Assembly: GCA_028278345.1 (NCBI GenBank)
Contig: JANQEL010000216.1
Coordinates: 1 to 49,209, forward strand
Length of the DNA stretch: 49,209 bases
DNA from: Myxococcota bacterium
GTDB lineage: Bacteria; Myxococcota_A; UBA9160; UBA4427
Reading direction: 5' to 3'
Positions 16,328 to 25,567 of this stretch are shown here, in pieces. Each line of letters starts with the position of its first letter. Position 1 is the first letter of the stretch. The notes below the pieces were generated by a model. That model was not told the origin of the DNA, did not search any database, and worked only from the letters and a program-made list of their open reading frames with translations. The position numbers were made by a program, and so were the translations under genes.

Positions 16328-16531
16328 CCGCACCTCCGGCTTCGAGCTGAGCCCGGATTGAGTGGGTTGGCGGGGCCGAATGTGTCGGATATCGCATCGA
16401 TTTCTGGTCGAACGCGAGCTGGTGGGCTCTCTGGTTTGGTTCGCGCGCTTCGCATGATGTTCCGGGATCCGGAAATTGGAGACTGAGTGGTTTGGATGCG
16501 ATGTCAGAGTGGTCTCTTGACGGCGCGCAAT

Positions 16532-16565
16532 GAAGAAAACCCCCCAGACGAATCTGAGGGGCTCT
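16532..16565 (-). terminator. Rho-independent terminator of the 16596-16964 gene
   Basis: Read on the minus strand: CCCCTCAGA, short loop, TCTGGGGGG, then TTTTCTTC. Stem and T-run face the minus-strand gene that ends 30 bp before. Confidence 0.8.
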
Positions 16566-16595
16566 CTTTGGTACTAAAGGTGATGAAATGGAAGT

Positions 16596-16964
16596 TTACG
16601 CTGCTTCGTCGTCGTCCTTCTCCGCAGGGGCTTCGGCAGGACGCTCATCGTTGATGCTTGCCCCGATATTGGCTTGACCTTCGATGGTTGGCATCGCGAG
16701 GTTCTCGTCGGCCTCCCACTGTTCGAGGTTCTTCTTGTATTTGTGAACTGCGTTCCGGATCCGATCCGTTTTCTGCATTGCTTGCGGATCGTCTTCGAGA
16801 CCGAGTTCCTGGATCAGTTGAGGAACTGAAATTTCCTCGCCGTCGAACTTCTCGAACAAATCAATTTCGAGCTTTCCGACACCGCGAACCAGTGAACTCT
16901 TGACCTTGTTGAATTCCTCGTAGTTGATCCCGAGGATCTCGCACGTGCGCTTATCTTTGGACAT
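16596..16964 (-). CDS. Hypothetical protein with acidic C-terminus
   Basis: 122 residues from the ATG at 16964, which has AAGGGA six bases upstream. The frame is open upstream to a GTG at 17117 and that extension looks partly protein-like, so a longer form is possible. The middle is helical and charged (KTDRIRNAVHKYKKNLEQWE) and the tail is acidic (EAPAEKDDDEAA). No family is recognised. A strong terminator follows. As the last clear gene before attR, on the strand opposite to the integrase, it could be an island regulator, but no HTH is evident. Confidence 0.55.
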   Translation of the reverse strand: MSKDKRTCEILGINYEEFNKVKSSLVRGVGKLEIDLFEKFDGEEISVPQLIQELGLEDDPQAMQKTDRIRNAVHKYKKNLEQWEADENLAMPTIEGQANIGASINDERPAEAPAEKDDDEAA

Positions 16965-17405
16965 TGTTCGTCCCTTTCTTCCGGCGAGCAGGAAACGAAG
17001 CAGTTCCCTGCTCTGGCCCTGTTGGACCAAAGTTGGGAGCAACTTCTTCTGGACGCGTCGCTCGAAGGCGTCAGCGGGACGGATAATCGGAGCTGGGAAG
17101 AGCAAGCAGCGTGCCACCTTGAATCGCGTGAATTGGCTGCTAACGCTGCGTCATCCGCGGGAGAGTCCAGTAGTCCCTCTTCAGTTGCTCAAGTTGGGGA
17201 ATCCAGCGTCCAACTCTGCACTTCGTTTCATAGTCCGCGGATCAATCAGGAGTGCTCATCAGACGCTCTGGGCTGCGCTGAGAGCAACGATCTCTTGAGC
17301 TTGATCTCTTTCCCCGGGTTGATTCGTCAGCAGTGGGCTTGGCACGTGCTACAAACTTGCTACAAGAAGCTCGTTTCTTTAACGATCTCGATGAGTTAGT
17401 GAGAC
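16965..17405. other. Island right end without a confident gene
   Basis: About 440 bp between the last clear island gene and attR. A 125-codon plus-strand frame (17022-17399) is Ser-rich and unconvincing. The only clear structure is the pair of TGCTACAA repeats listed separately. Confidence 0.5.
17347..17365 (+). repeat. TGCTACAA direct repeat, putative integrase arm site near attR
   Basis: TGCTACAA at 17347-17354 and again at 17358-17365, three bases apart and 41 bp from attR. The same octamer family occurs as an inverted pair beside attL (7980-7999). Confidence 0.5.
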
Positions 17406-17463
17406 TTCAGGATCTAGTGTTCGCAAGGACGTGCTGGTTCGACTCCAGTCCCGGGCACCATTC
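17406..17463. repeat. attR: 58-bp tRNA-Leu fragment
   Basis: Exact copy of 7842-7899. It contains the anticodon-loop to CCA part of tRNA-Leu(CAG) without the 5' half, so it is not a functional tRNA gene. Confidence 0.93.
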
Positions 17464-17546
17464 GCGCTTTTCCTCTTTGCCGCCGCATGCTTTGGGCGGC
17501 GTTGGCGCTCACTTCTGCCGCAGCTGACGAGTTCGCGGTCGACGAC

Positions 17547-17574
17547 TTGACCCGGGTCGACCCGCGTTTAGCGT
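17547..17574 (+). promoter_or_regulatory. Possible lon promoter
   Basis: TTGACC, a 16-bp spacer and TAGCGT lie about 37 bp before the lon start. The spacer contains overlapping small palindromes around GGGTCGACCC. The -10 match is weak. Confidence 0.3.
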
Positions 17575-17610
17575 TCGGCGCCTCTTGGCAGGTATCGAGA
17601 AGGGAGCCCT

Positions 17611-20037
<2,427 letters not shown>

Positions 20038-20076
20038 TAGCGCGTTCACGCAAAGCGAACCGCTACCCTGCCGCGC

Positions 20077-21186
20077 GTGCGGGTTGCGGTGGTGCACGAT
20101 TGGTTGACGGGTTGGCGGGGGGGCGAACGCGTCCTCGAACAGATCCTCTCGCTGTATCCCGACGCCGACATCTACACGCTGATCCATGTCCCCGGCTCGG
20201 TTCCCGAGTCGATCGAGCGGCATCGAATCCGCGTTTCCCCGTTGTCGCAATTGCCCGGGATCGGTCGCTACTACCGCGCGTTGCTCCCGCTCTTCCCCTG
20301 GGCGATTCGGCGTTTCGATCTCTCCGACTACGACCTGGTGATCTCGTGCAGTCACGCGGTCGCGAAGAGCGTGCGAACGAGCCCCGGGAGCCTTCACGTC
20401 TGCTATTGCCTCACGCCGATGCGATACATCTGGGATCAGGCGGACGCCTATCTCGGACGCGGGTTGAAGCGGTTGCTCGCAGCGCCTTTGATCGCCCTGC
20501 TTCGCCGCTTCGATCGCTCGACCAGCGGGCCACAGGACGTCACCGCCTTCATCGCGATCTCGACGGCGGTGCGCGAACGCATCGCGCGCCACTACGAACG
20601 CGATGCCTGCGTCGTGCATCCGCCCGTCGACACGGATGCGGCGCGCACGGTCGGCGCTGGCTTGGAGCTGCCCGACTCCTTCTATCTCCTGGTCGGAGGA
20701 TTCGTGCCCTACAAGCGCGAAGACCTGGTGATCGATGCCTTTCGCGATCTCGACCGCGTGCTCCTCGTCGCGGGCGACGGCCCGATGCGCGCGCGGCTCG
20801 AAGTGGATGCCCCGGACAACGTGCGTTTCCTCGGTCGCGTGAGCGACGCCGAGTTGCAGGCTCTCTACCGAGGCGCTCGTGCTCTCATCTATCCGCAAGA
20901 AGAGGACTTCGGCATCGTGGCCGTCGAAGCCCAGGCCGCCGGTACGCCGGTGATCGCCTTCGCGGCCGGGGGTGCCCTCGACACGGTCGAGGCGGAGGAC
21001 GGCAACGTCCACTTCGACAGCCACACGTCGAAGGCCGTGCGCTCGGTGATCGCTCGCTTCGAAGCCGGGGCAGCGAAGGTCGCCCCGGCCCGCCTGCGCG
21101 CCCGGGCGGAGGGCTTCTCCATTCCCCGTTTTCGCGAAGAGTTTGCCGGTGAAGTCGAGAAGCTACTCGAAGGAAGTGGCGGCTAG
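20077..21186 (+). CDS. Glycosyltransferase family 4
   Basis: 369 residues from a GTG 40 bp after lon. GT-B fold: the N-terminus MRVAVVHDWLTGWRGGE carries the usual acceptor-side motif. The C-terminal domain opens FYLLVGGFVPYKRED and has the donor-binding EX7E motif (PQEEDFGIVAVEAQAAG). These enzymes transfer sugars from nucleotide donors during polysaccharide or lipopolysaccharide assembly on the cytoplasmic face. It converges with the polyprenyl glycosylphosphotransferase gene (4-bp overlap of stops), which suggests a joint role in exopolysaccharide synthesis. Donor and acceptor are unknown. Confidence 0.88.
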   Translation: MRVAVVHDWLTGWRGGERVLEQILSLYPDADIYTLIHVPGSVPESIERHRIRVSPLSQLPGIGRYYRALLPLFPWAIRRFDLSDYDLVISCSHAVAKSVRTSPGSLHVCYCLTPMRYIWDQADAYLGRGLKRLLAAPLIALLRRFDRSTSGPQDVTAFIAISTAVRERIARHYERDACVVHPPVDTDAARTVGAGLELPDSFYLLVGGFVPYKREDLVIDAFRDLDRVLLVAGDGPMRARLEVDAPDNVRFLGRVSDAELQALYRGARALIYPQEEDFGIVAVEAQAAGTPVIAFAAGGALDTVEAEDGNVHFDSHTSKAVRSVIARFEAGAAKVAPARLRARAEGFSIPRFREEFAGEVEKLLEGSGG

Positions 21187-22586
21187 TAGGCGTTCGGATC
21201 GGAAACGCCCCGCCACAGGGTGCGGATCAGGATTCGCAGATCGAGCCCCAGCGACCAGTGCTGGATGTAGTAGAGGTCGTGCTCGATGCGGTTGTGGAGG
21301 GAGGTGTTGCCGCGCCAACCGTGGATCTGCGCCCAGCCCGTCATCCCGGCCTTTACCTTGTGGCGCAGCATATAGCCCGGGATCTCGCCGCGGAATTGCT
21401 CGATGAAGACCGGCCTCTCGGGTCGCGGCCCGACGAGACTCATCTCTCCCTTGATCACGTTCCACAGCTGCGGGAGTTCATCGAGACTGAAGCGGCGAAG
21501 GAAGCTCCCGAGGCGTGTGCGCCGGGGATCCCCGCGCTGCGCCCAGACGGGTCCCGAATCGGCTTCCGCTTCGCGACTCATGGTGCGGAACTTCAACATC
21601 GAAAAGACGCGGCCGTCGAGGCCCATGCGCTCCTGCACGTAGAACACCGGACGCCCGCTCGTGATCGCAATCGCTCCCGCGATCAGCGCCATCAGCGGCG
21701 CCGCGACGAGGAGCGCGATGGAGCCCGTCACCACGTCGAAGATCCGCTTCGCAATGGCCGCCCAACCGAGCAGCGGCGTTTCGCGCAGGTTGATCACCGG
21801 AAGGCCGTCGAGGTTCTCGACCGAGCTGTGCAGGGTGAGGACGTGCAGCAGATCCGGGACGAGGTTCACGTTCACGACCTCGTCGTCGAGATCCGCGAGC
21901 AGCTTCTCGAGGGCATCGGTTTCGTTGCGATCGACCGCCAGGATTACCTGGTCGACGCGCTCGTGTTTGCTGCGCACGAGCTCCTTGAGCGCCGCGTAGT
22001 TTCCCACGATCGGGATCCCACGCAGCGTCGACTGACTGCGCGGGCCTTCCGCGAGCACACCGCGCACGCGCAGCCCCGTACCGGGATGGGCGCGGATGCG
22101 ATCGATGATCTCGCCCGCGAGATCCCCTCCCCCGACGATGAGCACGTAGCGCAGGTTGTATCCGCGGCGGCGCAGGGCCCGCAGGCCGGAGCGCACGGCG
22201 ATGCGCAACGCGATGATCGAGGCCGGCGCGAGCAGCGCGAAGATCGCCACGACGCCACGCGAGTAGAAGTAACCGCCCGCGAAGAAGTTGAGCGCCACCA
22301 GGCCGAGCACTGCTGTGGCGGCCACGCGGAGGATGCGCCCCGCTTCGCTCAACAACGATCCCGTGCGCTGGGGTTGGTACAGACCGTGGCCGTAGAGCAG
22401 GACGAACCACACCGGCACGATCGGAATCAAGGCCTGCAGGTAGAGCGAGAAGTCGGGCACCCCGCGCATCACCGGGAGCCCGCTATGAAACCGAATCGCG
22501 TAGGCGGCACACCAGGCGAGCGCGACCAACACGAGATCGGCCACGCCGATCAGCGTGCGAAACACTTCGCTGTAGCGATAGAGCAT
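21183..22586 (-). CDS. Polyprenyl-phosphate glycosylphosphotransferase (WcaJ-like)
   Basis: 467 residues. Four or so N-terminal membrane segments (about 10-130) come first, then a CoA-binding-like domain ([14 protein letters not shown], about 145-260), another membrane helix, and the catalytic C-terminal sugar-transferase domain. Key motifs: [31 protein letters not shown] and [17 protein letters not shown]. The end DPNAY is usual for the undecaprenyl-phosphate glucose phosphotransferase branch. It moves hexose-1-phosphate from UDP-sugar to undecaprenyl phosphate, the first step of exopolysaccharide repeat synthesis. It is preceded on the same strand by a GpgS-like gene. Confidence 0.9.
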   Translation of the reverse strand: MLYRYSEVFRTLIGVADLVLVALAWCAAYAIRFHSGLPVMRGVPDFSLYLQALIPIVPVWFVLLYGHGLYQPQRTGSLLSEAGRILRVAATAVLGLVALNFFAGGYFYSRGVVAIFALLAPASIIALRIAVRSGLRALRRRGYNLRYVLIVGGGDLAGEIIDRIRAHPGTGLRVRGVLAEGPRSQSTLRGIPIVGNYAALKELVRSKHERVDQVILAVDRNETDALEKLLADLDDEVVNVNLVPDLLHVLTLHSSVENLDGLPVINLRETPLLGWAAIAKRIFDVVTGSIALLVAAPLMALIAGAIAITSGRPVFYVQERMGLDGRVFSMLKFRTMSREAEADSGPVWAQRGDPRRTRLGSFLRRFSLDELPQLWNVIKGEMSLVGPRPERPVFIEQFRGEIPGYMLRHKVKAGMTGWAQIHGWRGNTSLHNRIEHDLYYIQHWSLGLDLRILIRTLWRGVSDPNAY

Positions 22587-22670
22587 GGATTCCGTCCCGC
22601 TGGGTGGCGCGCAGGCGCACCCGGAGTCGGGGGGGACGGTTCGTCGAACACAGGCGCGACCGCTCGCGCG

Positions 22671-23900
22671 CTAACGCAGACGTGAATCCTCTTCGACCGA
22701 TACGCGGAATTCCTCGAGGAAATCCGGCATCGCCGAGATCACGCGACTCCAGTTCGGAATCTGCGGTGCGCCCATTGGATCGCGCACGAAACCGAGACCC
22801 GCACGCCGCAAGGCTTGCGAGAAGGTTTCGACGGCGAGTTCTTCTTGGTGTCGATCGAAGGTCAGACCGTTGAGCTTCGCGTCGTCGCTATAGCGTGCGA
22901 TCGCATCCTGCGCGGTTCGCACGTAGGCGGCGATCATGGTGTTGAGAAAGCCCGCGTCGAACTCGACGCCATAGCTTGCGAGATTGCGGATCAACGAGCT
23001 CGCGATGTCGACCACCATGCGGTGGAGCCCGAGGGTCGGGTCGTTCTCCGAGAGCGGCTGGTGCTTGTGGTCGTAGTTCTCGACCAGCTCGACCTGGCAA
23101 ACGCGCTTGAGCGAGCAGTTGCGATAGACCTCGGCGAGCACACCGACCTCGAGCCCCCAATCTGCGGGGATGCGGTTCGCTCGCACGAGATCCGTCGTCA
23201 TCGAGCACTCCCCGGCCAGGGGATAACGGAACGACTCGAGGTACTCGAGCAGCGGCTGATGACCGAGCACGGCCTTCATCGATCGCAGGAGCGGCGTCAT
23301 GAAGAGCCGGGTCACGCGACCGTGGAGGCGATCGGTCACCCGGCTGTAATAACCCTTGGCGAACTCGTAACTCAGGTTCGGGTTCGCGGTCGGATAACAG
23401 AGACGCGCGAGCAATTCGGGGGTGTAGTTGCGGATGTCGCAATCGTGGACCGCGATCACGCGGGAGCGCTGGGTCGCGAGCACGTAGCCGCAGGCCATCC
23501 AGGTGGCGCGGCCCTTTCCCTCGGCACCCGCGTCGAGCCCCTCTTCCTTCAGCCGCACCAACAGCTGCTGCACGCGCGGCCCGGCATTCCAGACGATCGT
23601 CGTCGGCGAGCCGTCGATACAGCGCACCGGATCGAAGAGCGAACGCATCTGGTGGTACTCGTCGATGTCGGCGTCCCCCGAGAGACTGACCACCACCTGC
23701 CCGAGGTACGGCACCCGGGCGAGCACCTCGACGATCTCCTTCAGCGCGGGACCGCGGATCTCGGAGAAGAGGGTCGGCAGCACCAGGGCGATCGGTCGCT
23801 GATGCGAATAGGAGACGAGTTCACGCTCGAGGCGTGTGACGTCGGGGCCGCCGAGGCGATGCAGGGTCGAAATCACCCCGGTCTGATGGAAGTCCGCCAT
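22671..23900 (-). CDS. GT81-type glucosyl-3-phosphoglycerate / mannosylglycerate synthase-like glycosyltransferase
   Basis: 409 residues from the ATG of MADFHQTGVISTLHRLGG; in-frame codons upstream are not conserved-looking. GT-A fold: LVLPTLFSEIRGPAL opens the nucleotide-binding domain, VIAVHDCDIRNY holds the DxD-like metal site, and CSMTTDLVR with VGVLAEVYRN marks the GpgS/MpgS family. These enzymes make glucosyl- or mannosyl-3-phosphoglycerate, precursors of glucosylglycerate-type osmolytes. A few pair with phosphatases, none of which is adjacent here. The C-terminal 80 residues are helical. It follows the PilZ gene by 69 bp on the same strand. The sugar is not predictable from sequence alone. 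Confidence 0.8.
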   Translation of the reverse strand: MADFHQTGVISTLHRLGGPDVTRLERELVSYSHQRPIALVLPTLFSEIRGPALKEIVEVLARVPYLGQVVVSLSGDADIDEYHQMRSLFDPVRCIDGSPTTIVWNAGPRVQQLLVRLKEEGLDAGAEGKGRATWMACGYVLATQRSRVIAVHDCDIRNYTPELLARLCYPTANPNLSYEFAKGYYSRVTDRLHGRVTRLFMTPLLRSMKAVLGHQPLLEYLESFRYPLAGECSMTTDLVRANRIPADWGLEVGVLAEVYRNCSLKRVCQVELVENYDHKHQPLSENDPTLGLHRMVVDIASSLIRNLASYGVEFDAGFLNTMIAAYVRTAQDAIARYSDDAKLNGLTFDRHQEELAVETFSQALRRAGLGFVRDPMGAPQIPNWSRVISAMPDFLEEFRVSVEEDSRLR

Positions 23901-23969
23901 GGCGGCGTACCTTCGCATCGGGGTCCCGCAGCGTCAAGGAAATGCGAACGGCGGTTTAGCGTCGACCGT

Positions 23970-24323
23970 TCAGGCGTCGAAGCCGCCTTCGGAGGTTCCG
24001 CTCACGGATTCGTCGAGCAGGCGCTGGGCCATCGGGTCGATCTCGATGAACTCGATTCCGACGTCCATGCTGATCGGATCGGTTTCGGTCGCCCACACGA
24101 CCACGCCGGTGGCCACTACCGTCTGGTCCATCACGTTGAATGTGACGCGCAGCATGTCGCCGAGTTCGATTTCGCAGCCCACGGCTTCGAAGCGGATGCC
24201 GTGACTCGAGAGATCCTTGCCCACCGCGAGCCGGTCGGCGCGGTCGATCTCGGCGAACGAGATCACCTGGTCGGTCTCGATCCGGTGGTACTTGCGGCGA
24301 TCGGCGGCGCGTCCGTGGGACAT
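23970..24323 (-). CDS. PilZ-domain c-di-GMP receptor
   Basis: 117 residues, essentially one PilZ domain. Both c-di-GMP motifs are intact: RxxxR (R10-KYH-R14) and D37-LSSHG42 matching (D/N)xSxxG. The rest is a beta barrel (TVVATGVVVWATETD, then VGIEFIEID). The start is the ATG of MSHGRAADRRKYHR; upstream frame codons are not conserved. The neighbouring genes make surface polysaccharide and compatible solute, so c-di-GMP control of those steps is plausible but inferred. Confidence 0.88.
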   Translation of the reverse strand: MSHGRAADRRKYHRIETDQVISFAEIDRADRLAVGKDLSSHGIRFEAVGCEIELGDMLRVTFNVMDQTVVATGVVVWATETDPISMDVGIEFIEIDPMAQRLLDESVSGTSEGGFDA

Positions 24324-24481
24324 CGATGGGCTCCGGTGCGGCAGCGGCATCGCTGCCCACCGCCTGCCAATCGGATGTCCTTCTCATTGCCTTGAGGGGG
24401 TGGGGCCGCCTCGAACGGCACATCCCCGCCACCCGGCCGTCGGGCCCCTCGCGGATACGCAACATCAACGCAGAATGCGCT

Positions 24482-25567
24482 TCACGCATCGAAGAGATCG
24501 AGCTGGCGGTCCTCGTCCACCCGGGGCGTGAGGCCCGAAAGCGAAACGCCGAGCAGGCGGATCGCGCGGCGGCCCACTTCGCTGCGGTCGAGCAGGTGTT
24601 GACCGGCGGCGTAGAGCCCGTGGGCACGTGAGACCGGACGCACGAGCTTGCGCGTCCAGGTGCGGGGCTTGTCGGCGTCCTCATAGCGCAGCTTCAGGGC
24701 GGTGCGTCCGGCCTGGAGCTGGTGCTGGCGCAGGCGCGTCTCGGCGTCCTGACACAGCTCGCGCAACTGCGACTCGATCTTCTCGCGATCGAGCACCGGG
24801 GTATCGAAGGTGAACTCGAGACTCACACTCTTCGGGTGCTTCGCGATGCGTACGGGCGCCGGATCTTCGCCGCGCGCATAGGCGAGGATGCGCCTCGCCT
24901 GACGACCGAGGGCACGCTCGACTTCCCGTGGATCGCGTTCGCGCAGATCGCGCACGCTTTCGATCTTCATCTCGCGCAGGGCGAGCAGGGTCTTGTTGCC
25001 GACCCCCGGCAGGCGTTCGACGGCAATCGGAGCGAGGAATTCCGCGACCCCGTCCTGCGCGATGCACACGACATCGGTCTCGTCGATCGAGGGCGCTTCG
25101 ACGGCCAGGCGTGCCAGGAACTTTACCGGCGCGATCCCGACTCGCACCGCGAGGCCCACGCTTTCGCGCACTCGTTCGTGGAGGCTCTGCGACAAGAGGT
25201 CGACTCGCGCGCGATCTTCGTGCAACTCGTGCTCGAGCTCGAAATAGCCCGCGGCCATGCCCTCGACTTCCAAGCCGCGAGTGACGTCGCGAAGAGCGCC
25301 GTGGAGTACACCGGACACCTCGCGGTAGCGCTTCATGTTCGTGCGGACGAGCGCGGCTTGCGGACAACGCGCCTGGACTTCGTCGATCGGCATGCCGATG
25401 GCCACACCACTCGCCAGGGCTTCGCTGGTCGCGGACTGCACCTTGCCGCGCTTCTTCGGATCCCCGCCGACCACGACCGGGCGAGCGCGCAGCGCGGGAT
25501 CGTCGAGGCGCTCGACCGCCGCGTAGAAACCGGGCACCACCGCGTACCCGATGCGATAGCCGCTCAC
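24482..25567 (-). CDS. Y-family DNA polymerase homologue lacking catalytic acids (DinB/ImuB-like)
   Basis: 361 residues aligning along DinB: palm and fingers (GFYAAVERLDDPALRARPVV), thumb HhH (AVERLPGVGNKTLLALREM), little finger, and an end clamp motif RQLDLFDA that fits the QLxLF beta-clamp box. The catalytic acids are gone. The MDxDxFF site reads YAVVPGFYA, so the two positions are V10 and P12. The SxDEAY site reads GMAAGY, so D103-E104 are A105-A106. The fingers tyrosine and arginine are replaced as well (SATSEALASG). It therefore cannot polymerise in the usual way; ImuB, a clamp-binding scaffold in mutagenic repair, is the known parallel. Its GTG overlaps the TGA of the acylase homologue (GTGA), so translation is coupled. 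Confidence 0.85.
   Translation of the reverse strand: MSGYRIGYAVVPGFYAAVERLDDPALRARPVVVGGDPKKRGKVQSATSEALASGVAIGMPIDEVQARCPQAALVRTNMKRYREVSGVLHGALRDVTRGLEVEGMAAGYFELEHELHEDRARVDLLSQSLHERVRESVGLAVRVGIAPVKFLARLAVEAPSIDETDVVCIAQDGVAEFLAPIAVERLPGVGNKTLLALREMKIESVRDLRERDPREVERALGRQARRILAYARGEDPAPVRIAKHPKSVSLEFTFDTPVLDREKIESQLRELCQDAETRLRQHQLQAGRTALKLRYEDADKPRTWTRKLVRPVSRAHGLYAAGQHLLDRSEVGRRAIRLLGVSLSGLTPRVDEDRQLDLFDA

Larger units (their letters stand above)
7842..17463. mobile_element. Integrated genomic island 1 in tRNA-Leu(CAG), about 9.6 kb
   Basis: Bounded by identical 58-bp direct repeats (7842-7899 and 17406-17463) made of the 3' part of tRNA-Leu. A tyrosine integrase gene lies immediately inside the left repeat. 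The intact tRNA is at the integrase side, and a tRNA fragment lies at the far side. Base composition inside is clearly more AT-rich than the flanking rnr and lon genes, and codon use is more relaxed. Cargo: PEP-CTERM-type proteins, globin, FRG-domain protein, zinc-ribbon protein, SpoIIAA-like protein, small paralogues and several broken genes. No phage structural or conjugation genes are seen, so it is a small integrative element, possibly a satellite. Confidence 0.9.

Noticed and set aside
17022..17399. 125-codon plus-strand frame near attR
   Set aside because: Ser-rich, no ribosome site, and overlaps the integrase arm-like repeats; no family features.
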